From: Natronomonas marina
Lineage (GTDB): Archaea > Halobacteriota > Halobacteria > Halobacteriales > Haloarculaceae
Direction: 5' to 3'
Length of the DNA stretch: 64,000 nt
Assembly (NCBI RefSeq): GCF_024298905.1
Contig: NZ_CP101154.1
Coordinates: forward strand, 1,984,001 to 2,048,000
In this document: in pieces, positions 15,772-25,192 of the stretch
Layout of the letters: every line of letters begins with the position of its first letter
Position numbering within the stretch: the first letter of the stretch is position 1
The notes under the pieces: model-generated
Database searches by the model: none
Seen by the model: the letters and a program-made list of their open reading frames with translations, nothing else
What the model was told of the DNA's origin: nothing
Made by a program: the position numbers and the translations under genes

Positions 15772-16536
15772 CGGCAGGTCCTCGAGCGAGTCGACGACGT
15801 GGTCGGGCGAGACGTCGCTGGTCTCGAGGTCCGCGTCGGTCGTCACGCCGGTCCGGACGAGCACCGTCGTCATGCCGGCCCGCTCGCCGAGCGCGATGTC
15901 CGTGTCGAGGCGGTCGCCGGCCACGAAACACCGCTCCGCCGGTACATCGAGTGCGTCGAGAGCGGCCCGCCGAGCCTCCGTCGACGGCTTGCCGATGATT
16001 CTGTCGGGCTCTCGTCCGAGGACGCCGCCGACGGCGTTGATGACCGCGCCCGACCCCGGAATCATCCCGCCGTCGGCCGGTATCAGCATGTCGGGGTCCG
16101 TACCGTAGAACCTCGCGCCGGCCTCCAGAGCGCGGTAGCCGGCCAGCATGTCGCCGTAGCCGAACTCCCGCGCGTAGGAGACCACGAGCACGTCCGCGTC
16201 GGTGGCGTCCGCCACGAAGTCCAGTCCCGCCGTCTCGAACTGGCGTTTCAGGCCGGGCGACCCGATCAGAAACACCGCGTCGTCGGCGTGTTCGTCGGCG
16301 AGGAACCGGGTCGTGACCGTCCCCGCCGACAGCACCTCCTCGGGGCGGGCCTCGATACCGAGGGAGTCGAGTCGTTCGACGTACTCCGCCCGCGACTTCG
16401 TCGGGTTGTTCGAGAAGAACAGCGTCCGAACGCCGGCTGCCCGGAGTCGCTCGACCGCCGCGCCCGCCCCGGGGAGCAGTCGGTCGCCGCGATAAACCGT
16501 CCCGTCCAGGTCCAGCACCGCCCCCTCGTAGTCCAT
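15754..16536 (-). CDS. HAD-IIA sugar phosphatase-like hydrolase (NagD family)
   Basis: The 260-residue protein has HAD motif I DLDGTVYRG (Asp nucleophile and Asp acid/base, residues 8-13), motif II FFSNNPTKS, the IIA cap domain, Lys of motif III in IIGKPS, and motif IV CFVAGDRLDTDIALG. NagD-type enzymes dephosphorylate small phosphates such as nucleotides, p-nitrophenyl phosphate or phosphoglycolate. It sits convergent to and overlapping the acylase gene by 18 bases, and heads no obvious operon with the CDGSH gene upstream (34 bases away on the same strand), though co-transcription is possible. Confidence 0.9.
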   Translation of the reverse strand: MDYEGAVLDLDGTVYRGDRLLPGAGAAVERLRAAGVRTLFFSNNPTKSRAEYVERLDSLGIEARPEEVLSAGTVTTRFLADEHADDAVFLIGSPGLKRQFETAGLDFVADATDADVLVVSYAREFGYGDMLAGYRALEAGARFYGTDPDMLIPADGGMIPGSGAVINAVGGVLGREPDRIIGKPSTEARRAALDALDVPAERCFVAGDRLDTDIALGERAGMTTVLVRTGVTTDADLETSDVSPDHVVDSLEDLPSALPE

Positions 16537-16570
16537 ACGGGCCGTAGGTGCTCGGCCCGATTAAGCCCCG

Positions 16571-16804
16571 CTACTCCTCGGCGAGTTCGATCCCCTCGAC
16601 GACGCGGCGCTCGTCGTCGCCGTCCGGGTCGTACCGATAGACGACCCCGTCGGTCTCGTCCTCGGTTCGCCTGTGAGAGCCGTCACAGAGGGGCTGTTTC
16701 GCCGAAAGTCCGCAGCGACAGACGTACAGTTTCCCGTCGTCGCCCAGGTCGTCGGCGTCGAGAATCGCCGGGTCGGTCGCCTCGTGTCGCACCTCGCGTG
16801 CCAT
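16571..16804 (-). CDS. CDGSH iron-sulfur domain protein
   Basis: The 77-residue protein holds one CDGSH motif: YVCRCGLSAKQPLCDGSH, with Cys, Cys, Cys and His as 2Fe-2S ligands (residues about 29-44). Haloarchaea have small soluble forms without a membrane anchor, as here; the role is probably electron or cluster transfer. The acidic tail is typical of the halophile. It lies 34 bases upstream of the HAD hydrolase on the same strand. Confidence 0.9.
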   Translation of the reverse strand: MAREVRHEATDPAILDADDLGDDGKLYVCRCGLSAKQPLCDGSHRRTEDETDGVVYRYDPDGDDERRVVEGIELAEE

Positions 16805-16844
16805 ACCGGGCGTGAGAGCCGCGGCCCCAAGAGCCTTGACCGTC

Positions 16845-17675
16845 TCAGCCCTCGGCCGCCCGGTCGTACCACTCGGGGCGGGTCACCGTCTCGGCGTTCA
16901 CGTCCTCGACGAGGGCGACGGCAGCCAGTTCGGAGCCGTTCTCGGTGACGACGATGTATCGCGCGCCCCGGACGTACCCGTCCTCGTGGACGACGAGCTG
17001 GACCGTGAAGCTCGCTATCTCGGCTTCGGTCGCGTTGCCCGGGAGTATCGCGTCGGGGTCGGTGACGTTCTCGCTGCGATAGCGGTGGAGGGTCCCGTTG
17101 TCGGTATCGACGGTCTCGGGCGTACCGTACTCGACGTGCTCGAACAGCGGGCCGAGATACTGGCTGCCGGTGAACTGCTCGGGGACGAACTCGGTGTCCG
17201 TCGCGTTGTACTGCTCGTCTCCGTCGACCACGAGTCTGAGGTAGAGACGGTCGTTCTCGTAGTACTGGTAGCGGGTCGCGTCGCCGTCGTCACGTATCTC
17301 CAGGGCCGTCTCGTTGGCCTGGTCGACCGAGAGGAGGTAGACGAAGGCGTCCTCGGTCCCGTTGCCGGAGCCGACGCCGACGTCGAATCGGAACCGGTAG
17401 CTGTCGGCCCCGACGAGCGCGTCGACGTGGGTCCGGGCCGCGGCGTCGGGGTCCTCGATGCCGTCGGGACCGTAGCCGTCGGGGTAGTCGACGTTCGCCG
17501 GGTCCTGCGGCGTCGGCGTCGCGGTCGGCGTCGGGGTCGCCGAGGGTGTCGTGGTCGCGGTCGGCGAGGGCGTCGCGGCCGGCGTCTGGTCCTGGTCGAA
17601 AGCGGGGAGAGCCGAACAGCCGGCGAGCGACAGCACGACGACGACGGCGACCGTGGCGACGACCCGGCGGTCCAT
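16845..17675 (-). CDS. Secreted lipoprotein, DUF7537-like
   Basis: The 276-residue precursor starts with a hydrophobic signal and lipobox LSLAGCSA (Cys20 lipidated), then a Thr/Pro low-complexity linker (ATPSPTATTTPSATPTPT) of about 30 residues, and a beta-rich domain beginning DYPDGYGPDGIEDPDAA. The last feature is shared with the next gene (EYADGYGPDGVTDGSVA), so the two are tandem paralogues of the haloarchaeal DUF7537 lipoprotein group. By analogy with LolA/LppX-like folds it could bind a lipid, but this is inference. It is anchored outside the membrane. Confidence 0.85.
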   Translation of the reverse strand: MDRRVVATVAVVVVLSLAGCSALPAFDQDQTPAATPSPTATTTPSATPTPTATPTPQDPANVDYPDGYGPDGIEDPDAAARTHVDALVGADSYRFRFDVGVGSGNGTEDAFVYLLSVDQANETALEIRDDGDATRYQYYENDRLYLRLVVDGDEQYNATDTEFVPEQFTGSQYLGPLFEHVEYGTPETVDTDNGTLHRYRSENVTDPDAILPGNATEAEIASFTVQLVVHEDGYVRGARYIVVTENGSELAAVALVEDVNAETVTRPEWYDRAAEG

Positions 17676-17717
17676 GAGCGGACGTGCCGGCGAGAACCTA
17701 TAAGAGCTGTGACCGAT

Positions 17718-18503
17718 TCAGGCCTCGTCGACCCACGCGGGGCGCTCGACCGACGTGTCGCCGACCGCCGACAGCGAGTACTCCACCGAGAGCGTCCGTT
17801 GCTGGCCGTCGACGGTGTAGGTCATCTCGTAGTCGGCCGACCGGACGACCCCATCGGAGTCGACGGCCATCGTCCCCGAGAACGACGAGATGTTCGCCGA
17901 GTCTTGGACGCCGTAGAAGGAGTCGACGCCCTCGCTGCTGGTCTTCTCGTAGACGACGACCGTCGTGCCGTTCCGCTCGACGACCGAGGAGTCGTACGCG
18001 GAGATGTTCAACAGTAGCGGGCGAACGGGGTCCAGCGCCGTGACGTTCTCGGCGACGAACGTCCGGTCCTGGGACTGGACACTCGATTGGTTGTTGAACT
18101 CCGAGCGCCGGTACCGCGTGTCGCTGTTGCGGTAGACCTCGACCACGCTCGTCGACTGCGGCGTGTCCACGTCGACCCGCTGGTAGTTCTCCTCGGACTC
18201 GAAGTCGACGCGGCTCTCGACGTTCACGGCGGTCGTCTCGTTGTTGGCCTCGACCTCGTACGTGTAGGTCCCGGTGAAACTCCCTCCGTCGATGAGCGAC
18301 GACTGGTGGCTCTCGACGGCCACCGACCCGTCGGTGACGCCGTCGGGACCGTAGCCGTCGGCGTACTCGAACCCGGCGGGGTCGCTCGGGCCGTCCCCGT
18401 CGGTCGCGTTGCCGTTGCCGCCACCGTCCAGTACCGCAGAGCAACCGGAGAGCAGCGTCAGAACGACCACGAGCGACACCGCCAGCGTCGAACGCTTCAC
18501 CAT
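17718..18503 (-). CDS. Secreted lipoprotein, DUF7537-like paralogue
   Basis: The 261-residue protein has a signal and lipobox LTLLSGCSA, a Gly/Asn/Asp linker, and the domain starting YADGYGPDGVTDGSVA. Alignment with the downstream lipoprotein is visible in the YGPDG start, the central VYRNSDTRYRRSEF/YYENDRLYLR region and the DGVVRSADY/DGYVRGARY segment near the end. Both have a C-terminal ERPAWVDEA or TRPEWYDRA. Spacing of 42 bases between the genes suggests a two-gene unit that arose by duplication. Confidence 0.85.
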   Translation of the reverse strand: MVKRSTLAVSLVVVLTLLSGCSAVLDGGGNGNATDGDGPSDPAGFEYADGYGPDGVTDGSVAVESHQSSLIDGGSFTGTYTYEVEANNETTAVNVESRVDFESEENYQRVDVDTPQSTSVVEVYRNSDTRYRRSEFNNQSSVQSQDRTFVAENVTALDPVRPLLLNISAYDSSVVERNGTTVVVYEKTSSEGVDSFYGVQDSANISSFSGTMAVDSDGVVRSADYEMTYTVDGQQRTLSVEYSLSAVGDTSVERPAWVDEA

Positions 18504-18582
18504 ACAGTTCCGTGGTGTCGAGCGGATTAAAAGTGTAGTGGCCCGACCGGACCGGGAGCGTCGGCGACCGCTGGCGGGCGTC

Positions 18583-20064
18583 TCAGGCGGTCGGCTCGGC
18601 CGGTCCCGACTCGATGGATCGGATACGCTCGCGTCGTCGCTGTCGGCGGCGGCGCACGAGCGACTCCTGGAGGCGGTCGGCGACCTCCTCGCGGAGTTCC
18701 GCAGCCACGTCGGCGTCGATGTCCAGCGCCCGTGGCTGGCCGCCGGTCAGGCCGCTGGAGCCGGCGGTGTCGACGACAAGCGTCGCCAGCCGCCGGCGTC
18801 GCTGGAAGACCGTCCTCGAGTCCACGACGTTCTGGACCCGGTAGTACGGCACGACGGTTATCGTCCGCGTCCAGAATCCCTCCCGGAGGACGACGTACTC
18901 CGACTGGACGTCGTAGCCGAGGTTGACCCACTTGAGGTGGGCAGCGACCGGCGCGACCGGGAGGAGAACGCCCGTCCAGTACCAGGCGAAGGGGAGCGCC
19001 GTGAAGCGATTGACCGCAAAGACCGCCGCGACGGCGAGAACGGCGACGGCGCCGTACCGGACGACGTACCGCTGACGGGCGCGTTTCGGCGGACGTTCGA
19101 AGGAGACGTCGTCGAAGGCCTCCACCGAACCCGCGAGGTCGAACACCCGGTCCCGTTCGGCCAGCGGGATGGCCGACTGCGAGCCGGCGTCGCCGGGCGC
19201 GTAGCCGGCCGTCTCGACGGCCAGCGAGGCGTAACCGAGCCGGCGAGCGATGACGTTCTCCGAGATGGAAAGCGTCTGGACCTTCTCCAGCGGGATGGTG
19301 CCGCTGAACCGCTGGAGCAGTCCCCGCTCGTAGTGCAGTTCGTCCGAGCGGCGGGACAGCCGGAACCCGTAGTAGTTCGTCACCGCCAGGGCGCCGCTGA
19401 TGGCGGCCACGGCGGCGACGATGAGGAGGGCCGCGAGCGGCGCCGTCACCGCCAGCCCGACCAGCGGATCGGCGAACCGCTCGCGCAGCGACGGCGCGAC
19501 GACCGGCAACACGACGGTCACGATGGAGAGCAGCCGGAGGTCGATGCCGACGACGCCCAGGAGGACCAGTTCCTTCGTCGTTATCTCGAAGAGTTCGCGG
19601 CTCTCCGGCGCCGTCGCTTCCTCGAGAGACCCCTCCTCGCCGCGCTTCAGGCGACCGATCTCGGCCTGGAGCCGCTCGGCCTCCGCCTCGCTGACGCACT
19701 TCAGGGAGGCCTCCGTCGAGGAGCCACCCGCGGTCTCGAGGTTGATCTCCGAGAGCCCGAGCAGCCGCTGGACGACGTTCCGACTGATGTCGACGTTCTG
19801 GATGCGGCCGACCGGTATCTCGCGGTTCCGCCGGGAGACGACGCCGGAGGCGATGTCCAGCGAGTCGCCCGTGAGTTCGTACTCGAATCGCTGGTAGTAG
19901 ACGACCTGATAGCCCAGGGCGACCACGAACCACGCGACGACGAGCAGTGCGGCGCCAGCGACGCCCTCGAACGGCGATCCGATGAAGACGAAGACCAGCA
20001 CCCAGGCCAGTCGGAGGACGGATTCGCCCGTCCGGTACGGGATCGACAGCGGGTCCAGTTTCAT
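18583..20064 (-). CDS. Membrane protein with three bacterial PH (bPH2) domains, YdbT-like
   Basis: The 493-residue protein has repeated bPH2 units, each ending in a V-x-T-A-G turn: residues about 59-113 (GVVSRRNREIPVGRIQNVDI), 232-287 (GLLQRFSGTIPLEKVQTLSI) and 388-435 (GFWTRTITVVPYYRVQNVVD). Paired transmembrane helices precede them, at 18-55, 165-228 and 335-375. The architecture equals Bacillus YdbT, encoded with YdbS. The start ATG 20064 shares its A with the stop of the upstream gene (TGATG), giving tight coupling. YdbS/YdbT proteins are linked to envelope protection in Bacillus; the archaeal role is unknown. Confidence 0.88.
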   Translation of the reverse strand: MKLDPLSIPYRTGESVLRLAWVLVFVFIGSPFEGVAGAALLVVAWFVVALGYQVVYYQRFEYELTGDSLDIASGVVSRRNREIPVGRIQNVDISRNVVQRLLGLSEINLETAGGSSTEASLKCVSEAEAERLQAEIGRLKRGEEGSLEEATAPESRELFEITTKELVLLGVVGIDLRLLSIVTVVLPVVAPSLRERFADPLVGLAVTAPLAALLIVAAVAAISGALAVTNYYGFRLSRRSDELHYERGLLQRFSGTIPLEKVQTLSISENVIARRLGYASLAVETAGYAPGDAGSQSAIPLAERDRVFDLAGSVEAFDDVSFERPPKRARQRYVVRYGAVAVLAVAAVFAVNRFTALPFAWYWTGVLLPVAPVAAHLKWVNLGYDVQSEYVVLREGFWTRTITVVPYYRVQNVVDSRTVFQRRRRLATLVVDTAGSSGLTGGQPRALDIDADVAAELREEVADRLQESLVRRRRQRRRERIRSIESGPAEPTA

Positions 20065-20657
20065 CAGACGGCGTCCTCGCCCTCGGCCGCGATGGCCAGC
20101 TGTTTCAGTCGGGCCTGGAGGTCGTCGGCCCGCTCCGGCGACAGCCCCGGAATCGAGACGTCCGCGCCGCGGGAGCCGGCGGTGTAGACGACGGTCGTCG
20201 CCAGCCCGAACGCCCGTTCTATCGGCCCCCGGCTCGCGTCGACGTGCTGGATGCGGACGTAGGGAACGACCGTCCGCACGTTGGTGACGACGCCCCGCTC
20301 GAGGTACAGCGAGTCCTCCCGGACCTCGTAGGACCACGACCGATACCGCAGCACCGCGAAGACGGCCGAGACGACGAAGACCGCAGCGGCGACGACCACG
20401 CCCATCCACGGCGCCCCGACGGGGAGGAAGGCCAGCGCGACCGCGACCAGGCCTCCCAGCACCAGCGACGGGACGACCGCCTGCAGGAGCCAGACCTGCT
20501 GGATGGTCGGGTCGAGCGTCCGCCGGGGACCGACGAGTTCCTCGACCGGTGGGGCGGCGTCGGCGCCGTCCGCCGCGCCGTCGTCGACCGGCCGGACCGC
20601 CGGGGTCAGCCGTTCGTCGAACGGACCGTCGTCGCCCCGCTCGGTGTCCGTGTCCAT
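20064..20657 (-). CDS. Membrane protein with one bPH2 domain, YdbS-like
   Basis: The 197-residue protein has an acidic N-terminal 45 residues, two transmembrane helices (about 57-75 and 82-105) and a single bPH2 domain (YEVREDSLYLERGVVTN to VVYTAGSRG, residues about 111-167). It is the first gene of a two-gene operon with the three-domain partner downstream, joined by a one-base overlap. Together the pair has four copies of the same fold and probably forms one membrane complex. A TATA-like AAATA lies near 20683 on the minus strand. Confidence 0.88.
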   Translation of the reverse strand: MDTDTERGDDGPFDERLTPAVRPVDDGAADGADAAPPVEELVGPRRTLDPTIQQVWLLQAVVPSLVLGGLVAVALAFLPVGAPWMGVVVAAAVFVVSAVFAVLRYRSWSYEVREDSLYLERGVVTNVRTVVPYVRIQHVDASRGPIERAFGLATTVVYTAGSRGADVSIPGLSPERADDLQARLKQLAIAAEGEDAV

Positions 20658-20795
20658 TGGGTGTCCCTGTGAGCGCGTGGTATTTAGTTGGCCGCCTCCC
20701 GGACCGACGCCCGGTGGACCCGGCCGGCCGTCACGTCGATGGGCGCCGCGAAGTGCAACAGGGGGTCGCCGGCCGGCCGCTGGAACCCGTTGGCC

Positions 20796-21197
20796 TCAAA
20801 ACAGGTGCGTCTCGACGACATCGACCAGCGGCGGGACGGGTTCCGCCGGGTCGACTCCCAGGAAGACCCCGGTGGAGCCGGCGTACAGCCGCACCACCTT
20901 CACCGAGTCCAGGCAGGTCGTCATGTACTGGACCGATCCGGAGCCGGAAAACAGGACGTCGGTGAAGAGCGCCTTCTCCGCGAAGTCGATGCCGACGTAG
21001 TCGAAGATCCGCTCGAAGTGCTCGAACATGGCGTCGTCGGTCGGATACATCTCGTATGTCTCCTCGCCGACGTACAGCACCTCGAAGTCGTCGGGGTCGA
21101 ACCGGACGACGCTGTACAGCGATCCGTCCGTCCGGCGTCGGAGCGCGTCGATTCCCGGCCCGGGATCGCCGTCGCCCGGACCAGCCGTACCCGGCAT
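20796..21197 (-). CDS. DUF7522-like haloarchaeal protein
   Basis: The 133-residue protein has a conserved-looking core GSLYSVVRFDPDDFEVLYVGEE, an acidic helix region FEHFERIFDYVGI, a beta strand SVQYMTTCLDSVKVVRLYAG and the ending PPLVDVVETHLF. This matches the pattern of haloarchaeal DUF7522 proteins, which often sit beside HalX/HTH regulators; function is unknown. The frame is open to 21524, but ATG 21197 is chosen because a TATA-like ATTTTTCA is 25 bases upstream and the upstream part is antisense to the macro gene. Divergent from that gene. Confidence 0.7.
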   Translation of the reverse strand: MPGTAGPGDGDPGPGIDALRRRTDGSLYSVVRFDPDDFEVLYVGEETYEMYPTDDAMFEHFERIFDYVGIDFAEKALFTDVLFSGSGSVQYMTTCLDSVKVVRLYAGSTGVFLGVDPAEPVPPLVDVVETHLF

Positions 21198-21284
21198 ATC
21201 CGCCACTGGTGGAAGAACAGTGAAAAATCCGAGGGTCGTGTCGATCCGCGAGCCATTTTTGATGGTGGCCGGGCAAGCCCGAGC

Positions 21285-21794
21285 ATGGAGTTCCGAGTGA
21301 TCCAGGGGGACATCGCGGCACAGTCGGCCGACGCCCTCGTCAACGCGGCCGGGACGAGCCTGGAGATGGGTTCCGGCGTCGCCGGCGCGCTCCGGCGCCG
21401 CGGCGGCGAGCAGCTCAACGAGGCGGCGACCGCGCTCGGGCCGGTCGACCTCGGGGCGGTTGCGGTGACGGACGCCTTCGACCTCGAGGCGGAGTACGTC
21501 GTCCACGCGGCGGCGATGCCGCACTACGGCGACGGCCGGGCGACCGCCGAGAGCATCCGGACGGCGACCAGAAACGCGCTCGCCGCCGCCGACCAGCGGG
21601 GCTGTACCTCGATCGTGATACCGGCGCTGGGCTGCGGCGTCGCCGGCTTCGATCTCGAAGACGGCGCTCGGATCATCGCGGAAACCATCGCCGATTTCGA
21701 CCCCGAGAGCCTCGAGGACGTCCGCGTCATCGCCTACAGCGACGAGGAGTTCGAGACGATACGGCGAACCGCCGACGACATCCGAAGCGAGTGA
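21285..21794 (+). CDS. Macro domain protein
   Basis: The 169-residue protein is a single macro domain: the start MEFRVIQGDIAAQSADALVNAAG, with the catalytic-type Asn in VNAAG, the glycine loop MGSGVAGALRRRGG, and the second loop IPALGCGVAGFDLEDGA. Such proteins bind ADP-ribose and in many cases deacetylate O-acetyl-ADP-ribose or remove ADP-ribose from proteins. The length is that of a stand-alone domain. A TATA-like CATTTTTGAT is about 25 bases upstream of ATG 21285. Divergent from the DUF7522-like gene; no sirtuin or ADP-ribosyltransferase is in the window. Confidence 0.9.
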   Translation: MEFRVIQGDIAAQSADALVNAAGTSLEMGSGVAGALRRRGGEQLNEAATALGPVDLGAVAVTDAFDLEAEYVVHAAAMPHYGDGRATAESIRTATRNALAAADQRGCTSIVIPALGCGVAGFDLEDGARIIAETIADFDPESLEDVRVIAYSDEEFETIRRTADDIRSE

Positions 21795-21875
21795 CGACGG
21801 GGTGCAGACTTAAGACCGCCGGCGTACTGCGGCGATACCGTCACGTACATTCGGAACGACCCTATTTTTACGTCC

Positions 21876-22394
21876 ATGAGTCGACCCGCGTACGTCTACG
21901 CGCTGGCCATCGTCGGCATCTTCACCGCGCTGGGTGCCGGTCTCGGGCTGGCGGCCAACTTCACGCTCGGGTTCTTCATCGAGCAGTTCGTCGATCCCGG
22001 GACCGACCCGCTGGACTCGACGCAGGTCGGTATCATGTTCCTCGTCTCCATCTTCTTCGTCTACGCCGTCGGCCCGATAGCGGCGGGCGTCGCCGGCATC
22101 GGCGTCGGGGTGGCGCTCCCGGAGCGGGACGGGACCGCGGCCGTCGTCGCCGGCGTCGGCAGTTTCGTCGGCTTCTTCCTCTTTGCCGGACTCGGGCTGT
22201 TTCTCACGGTCTCGGTGCTCGCGGAGTACGGGGCCGGTGCCGGTGGGGGCGGCGGGGGCGGGGGCGGGGGCGGCGGACCCATCGAGCCGTCGGCACTGGG
22301 GACGCTGATGTTCCAGGTGAGCCTGCCGGTCGGACTGGTCGGCCTCGCCAGCGCCTACATCACGAGCCGTCTCACCCGACCTCTCGATCAGTGA
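21876..22394 (+). CDS. Four-helix membrane protein with a poly-glycine loop
   Basis: The 172-residue protein has transmembrane segments at about 6-30, 50-77, 87-115 and 145-165. Between the third and fourth is a run of about 15 glycines after EYGAGAG (DNA 22240-22270, a GGGGGC repeat). Small hydrophobic residues dominate the helices. The family is not recognised; it is a haloarchaeal membrane protein. The last seven bases overlap the convergent HTH_10 regulator gene. The glycine tract is a simple repeat that may vary in length between strains. Confidence 0.75.
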   Translation: MSRPAYVYALAIVGIFTALGAGLGLAANFTLGFFIEQFVDPGTDPLDSTQVGIMFLVSIFFVYAVGPIAAGVAGIGVGVALPERDGTAAVVAGVGSFVGFFLFAGLGLFLTVSVLAEYGAGAGGGGGGGGGGGGPIEPSALGTLMFQVSLPVGLVGLASAYITSRLTRPLDQ

Positions 22395-23038
22395 GCGATC
22401 TCCGAGAGCATCCGCGCCTCTATCTTCCGGAGGTGTTCGCCGACCGTCGTCGTCGAGAGGTCGAGGTCGTCGGCGATGTCCTGGTGGGTCGCCTGCCGCG
22501 GCACCTCGTAGTAGCCCAGTTCGGTCGCGGTGTCGAGGATCTCCTGCTGGCGGCCGGTCAGCAGCGAGGACAGTTCGCGTAGCTCCGGGTCGTAGTCCGA
22601 CAGTTGCTGGAGTTCGACCCGTATCTCCTCGGGGACGTCCTCGATGGCACGGCGGACGGTCTCCTCGCGCCCGATGACGGCGACCTTCAGCCCCCCGTCG
22701 GGACCGTACTCGATGGGCATATCGAGAACGAACTCGTGTTCCTGTTCGAGTTCCAGGAGGGCAGAGGCCGACTCGGTCGGTTCGGTGTGGACGTACGCCT
22801 GCAGACCGTCCCGGAGCGTCGATACGTTGTGGGAGATTACCTCCCCGGAGTCCTCGAGAATCCCCTCGAGCGTCTCTTTGTCCCCGCGTATCTGGGTGAG
22901 CAGGACGGCGGTACCGTCGTTGAGGCGACTGATGTGGAGTATCGACTCCCGGGTCAGCGAGGGGTGGGCCTCGATGTCCTCGCCGACCGGGTCGATGTCG
23001 CCGCCGGTCGGGATGAGCGAGACTTTGACGTACCGCAT
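22388..23038 (-). CDS. HTH_10 (bacterio-opsin-activator-type) transcription regulator
   Basis: The 216-residue protein has an N-terminal sensor-like region of about 155 residues and a C-terminal HTH_10 domain with LLTGRQQEILDTATELGYY, VPRQATHQDIADDLDLS and TTTVGEHLRKIEARML (about residues 162-214). This is the Bat-type DNA-binding domain restricted to haloarchaea and relatives. The longer open frame upstream is rejected: ATG 23038 has a TATA element about 25-30 bases before it. The ligand of the N-terminal part is unknown. The target may include the convergent or upstream surface-protein genes, which is only inference. Confidence 0.88.
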   Translation of the reverse strand: MRYVKVSLIPTGGDIDPVGEDIEAHPSLTRESILHISRLNDGTAVLLTQIRGDKETLEGILEDSGEVISHNVSTLRDGLQAYVHTEPTESASALLELEQEHEFVLDMPIEYGPDGGLKVAVIGREETVRRAIEDVPEEIRVELQQLSDYDPELRELSSLLTGRQQEILDTATELGYYEVPRQATHQDIADDLDLSTTTVGEHLRKIEARMLSEIAH

Positions 23039-23061
23039 CGCCCCACCGTTAGTAGCCGGGG

Positions 23062-23068
23062 TATAAAC
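23062..23068 (-). promoter_or_regulatory. TATA box of the HTH_10 regulator gene
   Basis: GTTTATA on the minus strand, 24-30 bases before ATG 23038, supports that start and a leaderless mRNA. Confidence 0.55.
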
Positions 23069-23153
23069 CTCCAATGGTCGTTTCGGATATGAAGGGACCG
23101 ACGATTGACGGCGACAGCCGTAACGGACTGAAGCGACGACGAGTATACAACAG

Positions 23154-24158
23154 ATGAGGCCGAATCGTGGTTTCGTCGCGGCACTCGTGGCGGGGCTGGC
23201 GCTGGCGTTGTTGGCCGGTGCGGCCGTGCCCCCCACCGTCGGGGTCGCCGGGGCGAGTCACGGTCCCCAGCAGGCCAACTTCACCGTCGTCCCGCTCGAC
23301 GACCGCAGTCCCGGCGCCGAGAACGTCAGGTACGGCCAGCAGGTCGTCGCCAGGGGCGGCACCGACCTGCGGACCCTCGAACGGACCACCGCGACCTACG
23401 AGGAGGGGAGCTTCAGCAGTTGCGGACCCTCCAACAGCGAGACGTTCGGCATCGACCGCGGGGAGACCCTGGAGGGCTATCAGATCGACGAGAGCCTCCA
23501 GTCGAACGTGAAGTCGTTCACCGCCGGGGAGGACGTCTTCCAGGTCGAGTACTACGGCGAGAACGACTTCGGCGGCTCGACGTACTTCGACGACGGCGAC
23601 GAGTTCATCTCCGTCGCCAACTGCATCGACAACCCCGATCAGCCGGGCTGGTACCGGATAACCGGGACGACCACGGGTGTCACCGAAGGCGGCGAGCGGG
23701 CCACCTTCGGCAGCGAGTCCCACTACTTCTGGATCTGTAACTGCGAGAACGAGGCCGCGGCCCGCGAAAAGCTCGGGCCGCCGCCGTCGGAGCCCCAGGC
23801 GACGCCGACGCCCACTCCCCGGTCCACCCCCACGACGACCGGTACCGGCAGCGACGGCGGCGATGGCGGCACCCCGGAGCCGCGGTCGACGACCGCCGAC
23901 CAGACGCCGACCGAGGCGGCGTCGACCGGCCCACAGCCGACCGCGACGAGTCGGACGACCGCGACGCCGACCACGACGCCGATCGAGACGGCCGACAGCG
24001 TCTCGACGGTTGCCGACGACGGGGCCGCGACCCCGACCGAGGGGTGGGACGACCACGTCCTGCAGACGCCGACCGCAAGCGAAGGCCCCGGCTTCGGGCC
24101 GGTTCCCGCGGTGCTGTCTCTCCTCGGTGCGGTCTACTTAGTCCGGCGGCGGTGCTGA
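23154..24158 (+). CDS. Surface glycoprotein-like protein with PGF-CTERM-like tail
   Basis: The 334-residue precursor has a signal peptide (about residues 8-33, ending VAGASHG), a Cys-containing beta-rich ectodomain of about 185 residues (Cys in SSCGPS, ANCIDN and WICNCEN), a Thr/Pro-rich linker from about 215 to 300 that would be heavily O-glycosylated, and a C-terminal EGPGFGPVPAVLSLLGAV then RRRC. That tail has the order motif-helix-arginines of PGF-CTERM signals cleaved by archaeosortase A, which would attach the protein to membrane lipid. The C-terminus ends in Cys, which is unusual. The ectodomain family is not known to me. Confidence 0.85.
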   Translation: MRPNRGFVAALVAGLALALLAGAAVPPTVGVAGASHGPQQANFTVVPLDDRSPGAENVRYGQQVVARGGTDLRTLERTTATYEEGSFSSCGPSNSETFGIDRGETLEGYQIDESLQSNVKSFTAGEDVFQVEYYGENDFGGSTYFDDGDEFISVANCIDNPDQPGWYRITGTTTGVTEGGERATFGSESHYFWICNCENEAAAREKLGPPPSEPQATPTPTPRSTPTTTGTGSDGGDGGTPEPRSTTADQTPTEAASTGPQPTATSRTTATPTTTPIETADSVSTVADDGAATPTEGWDDHVLQTPTASEGPGFGPVPAVLSLLGAVYLVRRRC

Positions 24159-24160
24159 CC

Positions 24161-25135
<975 letters not shown>

Positions 25136-25192
25136 GCCCGTACCCTCGCAGCGCCCCGTCAAAAAGTCGCCGGCAGGTCGGCGGCCGCGGCG

